Assembly (NCBI GenBank): GCA_036971475.1
Contig: JBAIZL010000006.1
Span: 1,888,501 to 1,952,500 of the forward strand
Reading direction: 5' to 3'
DNA from: Prosapia bicincta
Lineage: Eukaryota > Arthropoda > Insecta > Hemiptera > Cercopidae
Length of the DNA stretch: 64,000 nt
Part shown: piece by piece, positions 26,670-39,032 of the stretch
Position numbering within the stretch: the first letter of the stretch is position 1
Layout of the letters: every line of letters starts with the position of its first letter
Notes under the pieces: generated by a model
Databases searched by the model: none
What the model was told of the DNA's origin: nothing
The model's input: the letters and a program-made list of their open reading frames with translations, nothing else
Program-made: the position numbers and the translations under genes

Positions 26670-26960
26670 ATACGTATTAAGTGAGCGGCCGGGAGGTCTA
26701 TTGCGTGGAGCTCTTGCCTCCTAACCTAAAGGTCGTGAGCTAGATCCTTGATATCCACAAAGTAATTCTGTGGGCTTCTTTAGCCTTTAGGCCGACTCAG
26801 GGTGTATAAATTCGTAATCAGGCATTCTAGGATCAAAGCAAGAGTAATAACGGGGGACTGGAATGTAACAATGGTCCCATTTCCTTGACTAACATATGGT
26901 CTGTGTCAGAACACGTCAGTCTCTCCTAAACCATGGTATCAAATGGCCATTAATACTTAT
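26670..26960 (+). mobile_element. tRNA-derived SINE relic
   Basis: The segment GGAGCTCTTGCCTCCTAACC followed by AAAGGTCGTGAGCTAGATCC has the spacing and form of a tRNA-like head. The A-box region lies around GCGTGGAGCTC and the B-box is decayed, with GGTCGTGAGCTAGATCC for the usual GGTTCGAATCC. The body continues with GGGTGTATAAATTCGTAATC to about 26960. No target duplication was established. Confidence 0.45.
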
Positions 26961-27682
26961 ATTTAAAAAATAAATGGTATTGCGTACGGCCTAATGAGAG
27001 CAACTCTAACAAATAAAAGTGTTTTTGTTGTTTTTATTATTATTATTAATATTATTATCATTATTATTTTTTTAGTATTTTTATAATAATAATTTTAATA
27101 TTATTATTACTATTATCACTTTATTTTTTTAATTACTCAATAAAAATGTCATGTTTGATCTATAAGGATTAATTTTATTTTTAAAGATATATTATTAACA
27201 AGATTTTTTTGGTTACGCCTACTTACTCACAAAATGTATGTTTTGGCAATTCATTTTCAAAACAATTTTATTATAATAACTTTTTTAAATATAAGTTAAT
27301 TTGTATTTAAGGTTATACAACGGTTTAAAGCTTAATGTTATCTTGGACGTTTATAATATGTAATCAAACAACTTACTAAAGTAATTATAAAAATTCTAAC
27401 ATTCTCAATTCAATAACTAGAAAGTTGAGGTTTTTAAAAAATTTTTCTAAAAAATCTTATCTTGGATGTAACTGGTTTTTATTTTATCAACATCTACACG
27501 TGCCATATAATATTTTTTTCTGATATATTTTTTCTACAGATTTAATTAAATTATATCTTGTAATGATTATTTAATTTTGTTTATTACACTTGTCTATTTT
27601 ATAATTTCAACCAAGTTGTATATATATATTTAAGATCAAATAATACACACAAATACAGGAATATTTAATTTATTGAACAATA

Positions 27683-27729
27683 AACTCAAAGCTTTTCGTT
27701 GGCTTACATTACCAACATCTTCAGGAGTT
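27683..27729 (-). ncRNA. Hammerhead-ribozyme-like motif, complete (left arm)
   Basis: Minus strand: AACTC, CTGAAGA, T, GTTGG-TAATGTAAG-CCAAC, GAA, AAGCTT, T, GAGTT. Stem I AACTC/GAGTT and stem II are perfect, stem III is the palindrome AAGCTT, and the site is U followed by U. It is sense relative to the minus-strand CPAP3 pre-mRNA. Confidence 0.6.
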
Positions 27730-27795
27730 ACAATAGTAAGAATGATAAAAGAACTAGTTCTAAAAAATTAGTTCTTTTATCATTCTTACTATTGT

Positions 27796-27842
27796 AACTC
27801 CTGAAGATGTTGGTAATGTAAGCCAACGAAAAGCTTTGAGTT
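27796..27842 (+). ncRNA. Hammerhead-ribozyme-like motif, complete (right arm)
   Basis: This is the exact mirror of the copy at 27683-27729, read on the plus strand, with identical stems. Confidence 0.6.
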
Positions 27843-27924
27843 TATTGTTCAATAAATTAAATATTCCTGTATTTGTGTGTATTATTTGATCTTAAAAATA
27901 TTCTAACAGGAAAACACATTTGAT

Positions 27925-27928
<4 letters not shown>

Positions 27929-28000
<72 letters not shown>
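27929..28000. repeat. (TA)n microsatellite
   Basis: Pure TA run 35 bp beyond the 264-bp palindrome. Confidence 0.97.
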
Positions 28001-28006
<6 letters not shown>

Positions 28007-28264
28007 TAGTGATAGAAGGTAGCCCTAATTGAAATTTTCACATTTTCCGCATTAAATATTTCAATGCTTTTCTATGCCTAGAGTTCACTTAGTGTTCTTA
28101 CATCACAATAGCTACAAAGACGAAATCTGTTAATTTACGTATTTAGTTTCAAATACGTATAAATTTTGATAGAAATAGAAACGATTGAATTGTACTAAAA
28201 AGCACAAAAATACCCTACTTGAAAGTAAAAACAAGTAGGGCTAATATAAAAAAATATTTTTAAC

Positions 28265-28943
28265 ATTCAATTCCTACTTAAGACAACAAAAAAAAAAAAT
28301 ATATTTTAGTTCATTCTTATTTTATTATTACAACTAATATAAATATGTATACACGTACATATGTTATAATAACAATATTAAGTGGCAAAATAGAAAATTT
28401 CCTTCCAATCTTCCATTTTCCTTTCTATGTATAGTGTTGGGTTATTATTTTTGTTTGTTACTATTTATAATTTTTTTTTATTGTCGCTTACATTATCTTG
28501 TAGTTTTTTCGCTTTCCATTCGTATTGTCCGTTTATGAAGTATGATTCGATACCGTTAATCCAGTTTGTTTGGTTTTTTAATTATTTTCATTCAGTTTTA
28601 ATGCTTGCGCATTATTTATGCTATAGTGAGGTAACCATGGCAACAATATAAGGAGGATTCGACGAAAACCAGATGGGTGGAAACGAAAAATGCATATATT
28701 TCTTTCAAAAATACAGTTATAGCTATGGGAAAGTTGGCTCATTGCCAATAGTGCTAGACGTTGACCTTGAAGATACTCAGTTCGAATTTTCAGTACCCCA
28801 AATTTTTATAATTTAATTATTGGTTAAATATGTATAAAAAACTGTGTTAACATCAATTGTCATTCGCTACAGATTTTTAAAAAAAGATTTGAACGTGATT
28901 GGATTAATTAAATGTATTTTAATAACGATTAAAAATGTGTACA

Positions 28944-29016
<73 letters not shown>

Positions 29017-29040
29017 AGATATGAGCTAATAGATGGAATT
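28265..29040 (+). repeat. (TA)n-associated repeat family, type B copy with tRNA-like box pair
   Basis: Uninterrupted plus-strand copy. It starts ATTCCTACTTAAGACAAC, contains ACCGTTAATCCAGTTTGTTT and GGTAACCATGGCAACAA, then a tRNA-like pair: A-box-like TTGGCTCATTGCC (28733-28745) and B-box-like AGTTCGAATTT (28779-28789). It ends in (TA)n (28946-29014) and GAGCTAATAGATGGAATTTA. At about 28428-28445 it preserves the sequence into which the retrotransposon inserted in the copy at 57.6 kb. Confidence 0.8.
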
Positions 29041-29099
29041 TATTAAATAATAAAACAATGTATTAAGCATTATTGCAGTTTATTTCAGCTCTACTTAAG

Positions 29100-29480
29100 C
29101 TATAAGGTTATATTGTAGCCCGAATGTATAACGTAAACTAAACAGCCACATTCTTCAACAATATAACGTTGTTTCAAACAAAACGGTTTATTTACAGAAT
29201 AATTGCAACCACTGTAGGTTACAATGGAGCTTGTTCCTCGATCTCTGACGTCACCCAGCATCAACATAGGCGTCCTGAGCGGGTCCCGTATCATTGCGTC
29301 ATTCGTGGAGAGAGGGTGAGGTGTAAAATTAAACAAAGAAACACAAACTTGAAGATGGCGTTTGCCAACAGAAATTTATTTTGACCGGTTGCCAAGTAGG
29401 CCGAGATAAAACAAATTGAGCAGTTCGGAAAAGAGCGAATCGATTTTAATACCGACACTGAATGAGTCATGCATATTTTC
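29100..29480. other. GC-richer block, unassigned
   Basis: This patch stands out from AT-rich surroundings and contains TGACGTCAC and AAGATGGCG-type elements. A minus-strand open frame (29100-29336) includes a cysteine cluster FCLKQRYIVEECGC that loosely recalls the extracellular cysteine region of pickpocket/ENaC channels. The spacing does not fit well and no other part of a channel is nearby. I do not call a gene. Confidence 0.3.
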
Positions 29481-29744
29481 AAGTTGTGCTAGTATTGCTT
29501 CAATAGTTTAATCAGTGATTAATTTAATGGTTAAGAAGGTTATTTTATTTGCAACAAATATGACACTTTCTAATCGGCGATTAAGCATCATACGAAACTT
29601 TCATAATCGATTTTTAACTGTTTAATAATGTAACACGATTTCTCATTCGAGAGAAAAAACTATTTCGGGAAAACCGCTAATAACTGTTTTATCAGAATAT
29701 TGTTAAGATATCACAATAAACAAATAATAAAAAAAATAATAATA

Positions 29745-30140
29745 TGTCAATATCTACTTAAGTCAATAGAGACAAATTTTATTTTACTTACTTGTAATTA
29801 AATAATTAAAATTAATGTATATAAAGTAACATAACCTATGAGTTAAAACAACTGTTCTGCCACATAGCCTATAACATAAAACCAGCTGTTTTATGACATC
29901 GTAAGTTATCATTAATTTTAAGACAAATTTGACGAAATAACTATATTGCATACTTTGTCCCTTTTGTGAAACGTTTTTCACACATATAAAACCAAAAAGA
30001 GTTTATTAAATTTAATTAATTAATTATTGTTTTGAAAAACTGCAATAACATAAAGTGTATTGCCCTATAAGTTTATAAAAATCTATTTGAACTTAGGTGG
30101 ATGAATAAAAGGTTTGTTTTAACAATTTAAAATTTGAAAA

Positions 30141-30235
<95 letters not shown>

Positions 30236-30275
30236 CGTGTGTGTAAGAAGAGTGTGAACTAATAGATGGAATTAA
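29745..30275 (+). repeat. (TA)n-associated repeat family, type A copy
   Basis: Starts near ATCTACTTAAGTCAAT, has the CAGCTG box region and TTTGTGAAACGTTTTTCACA, then (TA)n plus TG (30143-30244) and the terminal AGAGTGTGAACTAATAGATG. Confidence 0.8.
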
Positions 30276-30998
30276 AAAATAATAATTATAATGAAAAATT
30301 ATTGGGTTTCTATTGTTTTAAATATAGCCATCTTCACCTTTGTTAGGAATATTTGTATATATTCGACAATATTTTTCATCCTTTTTTAACATTACAATAT
30401 TTTCCTATGTTGAGAGGTTTCATAGGTACTCCATTTTCTAAACTTAAATAATAGTTCTTAAAGAAAATTTGATTCCAACACGCGTCAATAAAGAAAAATA
30501 TTGTAGTGTTAAGAAAGCCAGACAAATGAACTAGAATCTATAGTTTCTATTAATCCTAAAACTATAGGTGTTTTAAATTGCGATACACTGTATCTTATTT
30601 TGAAAATTACATCGATGGAATAGTGTTATTTATTATATTGATAATTTTACTTTCAATTCTAAGAATATTTAAGTTGAGGATAACTCTAAGGTAAAACAAA
30701 ATGTATACCTGCCTTTAGGCATAACCATTTATATAGAACTTTTTATGAAGAGAATCCTTCTTTTCGTTGGTTAACACTGTGTGTTGCTCGGGAGAAAAAT
30801 CGTCTAGCCCATCACGTTTCATTCCATCGTAGACGTGTCACACGACCCACTTAATACTCTAGCTAAAATTAAGTGGTAACATATGATGTCGTACATCTAA
30901 TTTTATGTTGAGGAACAGATGTTTTAGCACGTGGGATATGTTAGTTTATTTATTGTACAATAACAAGTTAAAACGTATTATTCAGCATTTCTTTTCAA

Positions 30999-31527
30999 TC
31001 CATACTATTATATAAAAATCTAATGGTGTCTGTAAAGTTTGTGTGTGTGTGTGTGTGTGTGTGTGAGTGTGTGAGTGTTACTCAATCACGTAAAAACTAC
31101 AAGAACCATTGAGCTGAAGTTTTAAATGGACATTCTTAAAGTTCCTGGTTAACACATAGGACTGTTTTTATTTAGAAATTCCATCAGGGTGCCATCCCAC
31201 TGGCCTTGAAAACTCCCTTAGTACTCAATTATCTGTACTTCACTATATTTCTGACTTAATCAGCAGATAGTAAATGTAATTGTAATTACCTGTAAAAGTA
31301 ACTTTTAAACACAATTAAACAGGTGATAGTAAATGTTGTTATTCGTCTTTCAAGTTTAGTTATACTTTATAAATGTTATGTTGCATGCAGAAGCCTTTCT
31401 CTTGGTTTTTCAAGACAATAACCAGTAAAGTTTGTAGTTTGATATATTTATTGGGATTTCAGTGAAATAAATTCAAACCAAATACAAATATACGTCAACC
31501 ACATACGAAAGACGGGTACTCTGCTAG
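30999..31527 (+). mobile_element. Helitron-like non-autonomous element
   Basis: The 5' end reads TCCATACTATTATATAAAAA and the 3' end GACGGGTACTCTGCTAG, followed by T; the base before the start is A. This fits a 5'-TC...CTAG-3' Helitron inserted between A and T. Internal hallmarks seen in many insect Helitron relics are present: TCACGTAAAAACTACAAGAA and TGGTTAACACATAGG. A (TG)n run is at 31040-31078. The 3' hairpin is weak. No Rep/helicase is encoded. Confidence 0.6.
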
Positions 31528-32454
31528 TAATAAACATATGTGTTTATGCTTCAATAAATCTTCCTATGTATAGTGATAGAAATTTATAGGCTTATATTTA
31601 CCTATCCGTTATTTAAATGTAAACTTTCTTAAGCTTCACTGACACTTAGGACAGATTTCAAATAATGTTAATAAATAATATTTGAATTTAGTAAATTCCT
31701 CAACATCGTATACATATTGCCTAATACATTCATTTATTATTAACTATATTATCCAGACTCCAAATAAACCACTATTAAGTACATTCGTCTAACGAAATAT
31801 TCGCTTCTGTCATATCGGCCCATTGATTATCACATTGTAAATGTTTTAAATGTTTATACTTCAGGCTTGATTTTAAGGCGATTGGAATGGGCGGAGCCGA
31901 AGGGGGCACAGGAGACACCCTCAAATCAATTAATTTTTGCAGAAATGTTTTACCCTATAAAAGAAATTTCTTTTACTTAATAGTTAAGAAATGTAATTTA
32001 CTGTCTAGTATGTTTTAGCTGACGTCCAAACAATTGTGTAATTTTAAGTGCTAAAGTAGCATAAAATATGATTTATCCTGTAGATATAAAAATGGTCAAT
32101 ACTTCCTCTGGGGTTGATACACCCCCTATGTTAATTCATCGTCCAGGCTACGTCCTTGCCCAGGATAAAACCAACCCAAACCATGTGTGTTAACATGTAG
32201 GCGACTTCATAGCGCTTAGTAGGTGGCATTATCGTTACATTATGCAGGCTGCGTTTTGTTTTAAGTTGGAATCCTTTGCATGGAAAGTGAAACTGGCGTG
32301 ATTCGTGTTCTGAGCCGGTTCTTCTTCACCGCCACCTCTGAACTCCCATTACTTTCTAATTTCACCATCAAGAAAGTTCGGTCTATTCTTCGGGCCAGGT
32401 AGTTTCATAGTCCAACTTAACAACTCATTTAAAACATAGGCCTACTATTTCGTA

Positions 32455-32990
<536 letters not shown>

Positions 32991-34057
32991 TTCAAAAATG
33001 TTTTGTTTATATTACTTGTTTCATTGGAATCGAACAATTTCTTTTTATAAAACGTATTTATCTCTAGTATAAATTTGTTGTTCACTATTGTTTGCTATTT
33101 TCAAAAACAGTAAATTAAACGAATTTTTCTGTCTGATATTCTTCTCTGACATTATAAAATCTATGTAATATTTCAAGATTTATCAATATAGTATTAGATG
33201 TTGTTTTTTTTATCATTATAATTGCTTGAAAATATTGAAGGAATATTATTCAGCGCAATATTGGTTTATAACAATGCGTTGGGTACTGCTACATAGGTTG
33301 ACATTTAATAGTGATCGAGTTGTCTGAAGGAATCGCCTACTCATATTTATTACATTCAGCTTTTGTTAGACAACTTTATTCAAAGCTCAAGTTTCCCTTG
33401 ATGCCTGTGATGCAATGCATAAAAAGCAAATATTATATAAACTATTATTATAAAGACATTGCAACATGAGTAAAACGTAAAACACTTTTAACTTACCAAT
33501 GAATTTTATTCAAGACACAATTTTAATAATTTTAAACTTTGTTTGTAGAGTTTGTTATGAAAGTTTTCACAAAAAGCAAACTTAAATCTTTAATGGTTTT
33601 TTAAAACTCTAATTTGTAAGTGAAATTAATATGTTTAAATTGTTATCTTCATCACAAAATGAAAAGTTTACTGAAACGAGTAAACGCGTGCAGCTGTACA
33701 ACGTTCAGTTTAAAGTACTTTGTTTTCACATGAGTGAATGTTTTTTGTTTTTAGAATATATTCACTATTTATTTTATCGTGTGAAATATTATCTTTCCTT
33801 ATTAGGCATATAAGCTATTGTTTCACGCAGTTCTACGTTCTTTTTAAATTTGAGTATAAAATATTTGTACGTCTGTTACCAATGCAGAAGTCAGTGAAAG
33901 TCTTTTTTAAAATGTCTAAATGGAAGTTAAAGTCTAATGAACAAAGTTATTTAAATTTCTTAAGAATAACAACAATAACATAAGTTAACAAAAGACGTTC
34001 CGAATTAACAAAGTAATTTCACTAACTCTAAGTATGTGTTAAATGTAATTATAGGTT

Positions 34058-34190
34058 TCGAGTACAGTTTCCTGCCATTCCAAACGATTCAATATTCTCC
34101 TCTGTTGACGCGTTTCGAAGTAACTCCATTTTTAAAACTTAAATCGTACTTCGGATTTAGAAATTGCAGGAAACTGTATTCAAACATATA
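34058..34190. repeat. Small foldback with decayed hammerhead-like half
   Basis: GAGTACAGTTTCCTGC (about 34058) and GCAGGAAACTGTATTC (about 34166) are inverted ends. Between them the minus strand reads GGAGTTACTTCGAAACGCGT, i.e. a stem II, GAA and the palindrome ACGCGT, but CTGANGA has decayed to TTAAAAA. Confidence 0.5.
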
Positions 34191-34452
34191 GAAATATTCC
34201 TAACAGAAATGACGATGAGTATATTAGTAATTATAGGTTCTTTAAGATTATGGAAGAATTACTTTAATAGCTTTATTCGCCTTTCTAGATGTTTCGCTCT
34301 TTATATTCGTTACAAATTTACAGGTTTTTATTGCACTCAAAGATCTCGAAAATGAATGTTTTTCACTGCTGGATGGATTAAAAAAACTATAAAAACTTTA
34401 TATGTCTATCAATACTATGGATGGAGTTCTAGTGGTGAACAATCTTTTATAC

Positions 34453-34625
34453 ATTAATTAAAACAACCTCTCACCACAAATTCAACAAATTTTATTTTAA
34501 CCTTATGTACATTTCGACTACAAAGTAATCATCTTCAGAGGTATTTTTACAAATAACTAACTTATAGCTAAACCTATGCGTATTTACTATTGAATTTGTG
34601 GTGAGAGGTTGTTTTAATTAATACA
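34453..34625. repeat. Foldback element with hammerhead-like motif
   Basis: Inverted ends of about 33 bp: TTAATTAAAACAACCTCTCA and, at the right, TGAGAGGTTGTTTTAATTAA. The ribozyme-like motif is in the left half only. Confidence 0.8.
34500..34542 (-). ncRNA. Hammerhead-ribozyme-like motif, complete
   Basis: Minus strand: ACCT, CTGAAGA, T, GATTAC-TTT-GTAGTC (one G-U wobble), GAA, ATGTACAT, A, AGGT. Stem I has 4 bp, stem III is the palindrome ATGTACAT, and the site is U followed by A. It lies about 0.9 kb inside the 5' end of CPAP3 intron 1, in the sense orientation. Confidence 0.6.
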
Positions 34626-35420
34626 AACATTTACGCCACAGTTGCTTTAAGTTGTTGTTAATCTTTTATACATTGCCCATAACTTACAAAATATAATATT
34701 AATATGAATTTAAAGGGTTTTACATTAAATAAATACAGTTTAATAAAAATATTTTCAGAGAAAACATGTCATGCCTTTAATTTCGTCAATTACGTTGATT
34801 AATAACCTTGACGTGAATTAAAATGTTTTACATAAAATAATTTCAATTCAATACAAATATTTTTAATATTCATTATAACAATATGACAATTTTTTTAATG
34901 AACAACACTGATTTTAAATAAAGTAAATTTTTACTTCCTACATAAACACTTCCTACTGCAGGTTATGAAACTGCTAATAACCTAAACATGGAGGCTGCGT
35001 AACGCGAAATAACTTGTTACGTCATTTAACAAAATAACAATGGAACGTTATAATGTGGACCTGTTTCCTAATGACGCTATTGGTTGTACGTTTATATATA
35101 ACAACCTCTTTTGAGGAAAATGAAAAATTTATGTTCTCAAAACTCTCCTTTTAAAAGGATTCTCGTCCTTAAAAACTCCTATTTAAATTTAAAGTTTTCA
35201 ATAAACCCCGATTTTTTAATACAAAATGCACGTTTTGTCTAGGTTTGACCTTTCATTTGTCTAATTTAACTGCACACACGTGGACTCACAGATATTCTTG
35301 TTGACGGATACTGATTATGTGACACACTTTCACCCAACTCCTGCATTACGAAACTGTACTTACATCTAACTAATCTAGACATTGTATAACATGTTATAAT
35401 ATATGTATAACAGTACATAC

Positions 35421-35466
35421 CTAAGAGAGCGAGGCGTAGCACATTCAAGTGAAATGTTGGCTTCAT
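35421..35466 (-). CDS. CPAP3/obstructor cuticular protein, exon 1 (signal peptide)
   Basis: ATG at 35466 opens MKPTFHLNVLRLALL, then a final G before the donor GTATGT (phase 1). Joined to the exon at 5147 this makes a continuous signal peptide, MKPTFHLNVLRLALL plus VLCLSAVNG, with a plausible cleavage before QSRAG. This is the expected size and shape for a CPAP3 protein. A TATA box and initiator sit at the right distance upstream. The frame read beyond the donor has no protein character. The link to the exon ~30 kb away rests on phase, peptide logic and promoter. An RNA read across the junction would settle it. Confidence 0.7.
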
Positions 35467-35480
35467 GGTGGACTATTCCG

Positions 35481-35515
35481 GACTGAAAGTGTCGACCTTG
35501 AGTTCTTGTTTTATA
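35481..35515 (-). promoter_or_regulatory. Core promoter of the CPAP3 gene (TATA + Inr)
   Basis: On the minus strand TATAAAA (35515-35509) lies 31 bp before the A of TCAGTC (35486-35481), a perfect arthropod initiator. Predicted transcription start is about 35484, giving an 18-nt leader before the ATG at 35466. Confidence 0.65.
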
Positions 35516-36030
35516 CAACTACCTTAGACATTCTCCGTCTAGAGTCTACCTTAGTCCTTAGTCTTCGTGCGACCTTCTTTGCACAGAATACAGTTGTTTT
35601 TGTGCAGGTTAGAATAGTATAATAAAGGTTAAAGATAAATTATATTAAATTGGATTTTGTGGAAGTGAAGAGCATTCTAAACGTCTATATCGATTGCTCC
35701 AAGAATCAAAAGGAGCATAATTCGATAAAAACTACAACTTTGGTTGATGCAACTTGTCCATACAAACAGATGTAAAAGACTATCAATCTCATAATTCAAA
35801 CTTCTCAAATTGAAATAGTTCTAAAGAATTTTGAAACAAGTTTTATAAGTATTTCCTATTTAATCGACTTTTAAGCATACACTGCATTTATTATGTCCTT
35901 TTCAACAATAAATTAATACAAGAAGAATACAATTTAAATAAACCAATAATTCATAGCAATTTTGTAGTATTTTAATTCCTAATTTACACCTTTGCTGATA
36001 CACAATACCAAGAGCACAGTGGTACAATAT

Positions 36031-36401
36031 ATTACAATGAAAATATTGGAAAGTACCTCAATACCACAAAAAATAATCAAAAATAACAAATAAAACAAGT
36101 TACTTAAGATTAAATCTTTATGTACATTTCGATGACCATGTCATCATCATCAGAGGGTCTTATTACAAAATTACAATCTAGCAAACAAGAAGTTACAAAC
36201 TAGAATGATCATTCTATATATGATCATTCTAGTTTGTAACTTCTTGTTTGATAGATTGTAATTTTATAATAAGACCCTCTGATGATGATGACATGGACAT
36301 CGAAATATAAATAAAGGTTTAATCTTAAGTAACTTGTTTTATTTGTTATTTTTTATTATATTTTGTGGTATTGGGGTACTTTCCAATATTTTCATTGCAA
36401 T
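36031..36401. repeat. Palindromic element, copy 2 (sister of 23752-24112)
   Basis: Arms of about 180 bp mirror around TGATCATTCTATATATGATC. The ends read ATTACAATGAAAATATTGGA and its complement. It lies upstream of the CPAP3 promoter. Hammerhead-like motifs at about 36115-36158 (minus) and 36274-36319 (plus) keep CTGATGA and GAAA. The minus copy has lost stem I pairing, and the plus copy has a damaged stem II (GGACATC) and stem III (ATATAAAT). Confidence 0.9.
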
Positions 36402-37009
36402 ACCTTTACTAATGTAATAACAAGAGAAAGAATTAATACAAAATATTTTTGTAAAGCCCAACACTACAACCTAAATGCACCAACATTAAAACTTCAAAAC
36501 TTATAATAATATAAGACAATATAATTAAAACCTTTTCACCTAACATAATAATAATCACTGTATAAAGACTCATAAATACTTCAAAAATAAAGAAAAACAA
36601 ATAAAACTTTCTAATAAAATTAATTTTTCGTTACAAGGTTAGGTTGCAAATATTAAATTATAAAATCCACATATAATGACACAGATAATCATAAACCTAA
36701 CATCACTCGTACATACAACATAAACTCATAGTTACAATTTATGGGTCAAATCTAATCAATTTATTAGTTTTCTTGTTTAGAGAAAATAGTTCAGAGGTGG
36801 TTAATGTTGGTTTGTGTAGGTTGTAAGTTTTTACTAGATAGAAAGATTTGTTACCTCGTAATATTTTTAAATGAGTGTGTGCACTATACATTGACAAATT
36901 GTGTGGTTTTTATGTTGGAATATTTTATAAAATGTTATTTTATTTTAGTGAAAATTAAAACAGTTTACTCAAAATCTCACTACACACTAGATTAATAAAA
37001 CAAATATTC
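36402..37009. other. AT-rich non-coding DNA
   Basis: Nothing recognised. A short open frame at 36804-36995 has no family resemblance. Confidence 0.4.
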
Positions 37010-37150
37010 AATTTTATTAAAACAAACTGACTTATTTCGACGACGATATTGCCTTCATCACCGCTTGGCTGGTACTTGTGTAGCCATGAAGTGATGAAGG
37101 TAACATCGTTGTCGAAACTACTCTTTTTGCTTAAATAAACTAGTGTGTTT
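37010..37150. repeat. Foldback with variant hammerhead-like motifs
   Basis: The left (minus) and right (plus) copies read GTGATGAAGGCAATATCGTC and GTGATGAAGGTAACATCGTT, each followed by GTCGAAA. CTGATGA has become GTGATGA in both arms, so loss predates or was shared between arms. AAACAAAC/GTTTGTTT flanks are inverted. Confidence 0.6.
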
Positions 37151-37856
37151 GTTTTGATAAACTAGTGTGTAAAGAGATTTAGAGTAAACACTTTTAATAT
37201 TAACTGTTGTGAATTTTTCTCACTAACTAAGGTCTAAATCACTAAATTAATTTTAATGTTTTATTTTTTTGTAATTTACCATCTATGGTTGACACGATGG
37301 CGTTGATTTCTTAGGTTATTTGTCTCAACATTCATTGGAACAGTTTAAACTGTTTAAATATCTTGACTGGAATGCAGATGCACAAGAAAACAACACAATC
37401 ATCAGCTGCTAACGAAAGCCACCCGAACGTGGAATTTATTGAGTTCAGACAAGAACAAAGTAATGTCATCTTTAAGGCAATCTACTTTCAAATTCATTCT
37501 TTGGTATACATTATTTGTCTACAATGAAAACTTAAAAATAAAATGTAACTTTTTTTCTAAAAACAAGAAGAGAATACATTTCACATACAACGTAATACAA
37601 AAAGAAACATTTTACCCTTAAAACAAACATTTTTCAGTACATTTGTCATGTTTAATATTAAAATGCAACATATTAGGAAGGACAGTAAATTCTACAAAAT
37701 TTACGATACAGTTTTAATCAATTTAGTTATGAAAATTATATAATTTTTTTAAGCATGATTTTTCGAGGAATCATAAAATGAAACATTTATGCGAAAACAA
37801 TTTTTCTACATTTTTTTTCTTGAAAATTGCACTAATGAACAGTATTCAAACGATAG

Positions 37857-37857
<1 letters not shown>
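37151..37857. other. AT-rich non-coding DNA
   Basis: Nothing recognised. Confidence 0.4.
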
Positions 37858-37948
<91 letters not shown>

Positions 37949-37959
37949 TGTGTGCATAT

Positions 37960-37990
<31 letters not shown>
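37858..37990. repeat. (TG)n microsatellite
   Basis: About 130 bp of TG with one GG and one CATATG interruption. Confidence 0.97.
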
Positions 37991-39032
37991 GGCTGATGCA
38001 CCGATGTGTGCAAGGATGGTTGTTGATATGGAATATGTACAGCTTTTGCAACTGTAACGTAATGTCTACTAATTATTAATAAGTAAATATTATTTTATTT
38101 AATATTATTATTAATTTAATATTAACAAATAATAATTTGCAATTTCTTTCTCTTTAAATCTCGAATTTATTTAAAATTTTACTACACATGTAACCACGGA
38201 TGAAAATGCAATATTATTTTTACGACTTTACATATTGCTTTTTTATTTTCCTAGTATCTACTTCTTGAAAGTGTGTTGTAAAGGGGGAATTTTGATTAAT
38301 ATAAATAATTATTCAAGACTTAATTATTCAAATTGATTTGTTTACGAAAACATTGTATTCTATTACAAAAACTTTAAATGTTTTTTGTTTATTAAATGTG
38401 CGTGTCATTTTAAATTGAAATGAAAAAGTCTTCTTAAATTGAGAAATATTTGTCTCATGTAACCTACTTATATCTAATTTTTACAACTACTTTCTTTTCA
38501 TAGCTTTATAGCCTGTTTTTATAAATTAACTATTCACTGGCTTCTCATTTAATTACGCATAATTTTTATTTAATTGAATTCATATTAGTTTGTGAAATAA
38601 ATAAATGGTTGGCCATTTTCATGAACATTTTTTCATCTTTAATTTATACTTTTGTTTGAATATCAACATTAAATATCTGCATTTAAATATTAAACACAAA
38701 TTAGCATTATGTATTTCTAATTTCTGCATTGTCTTATAATAATAAAATAGTAGTCTATCTGTCTTATGTTCAAACTAAAGGAGGTTTAACATCGTTAAAC
38801 AGCTGTTAACAATTGCACTGGTTTTGTTTTTCATAATATGGAAAGACGCGTCTTCAAGGAGTTTCTGTTTTGACGTCCTTAACTCTAAGACACATTTAAC
38901 AGCAATGCAAAATATATTCCAGTAATCCTAACATAAAAGATAAATGTTTTCTTTCTTTATACACTTTGGTGAGTCAATTGCACTATGTACACAAAGCACT
39001 GGCACTATGGTACACTATTTCTTGAACACTCT
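37991..39032 (-). other. 3' flank of the ATPase gene
   Basis: AT-rich. The first AATAAA I see on the minus strand is at about 38565-38570, about 460 bp past the stop codon, and may be the polyadenylation signal. I saw no obvious poly(A) relic or target duplication that would prove a retrocopy. Confidence 0.35.

Larger units (their letters stand above)
27631..27894. repeat. 264-bp palindrome with identical 126-bp arms
   Basis: Arms 27631-27756 and 27769-27894 are exact reverse complements as far as I can read, with a 12-nt loop. Each arm holds a complete hammerhead-like motif facing outwards. It is followed at 27929 by a 72-bp (TA)n run. Identical arms imply recent formation or gene conversion between arms. 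A transcript from either strand would form a perfect 126-bp hairpin. Confidence 0.95.

Noticed and set aside
35266..35466. 66-codon frame continuing past the exon 1 donor
   Set aside because: Beyond the GTATGT donor the translation has no signal-peptide or family character; only the first 15 codons and one base are taken as exon.
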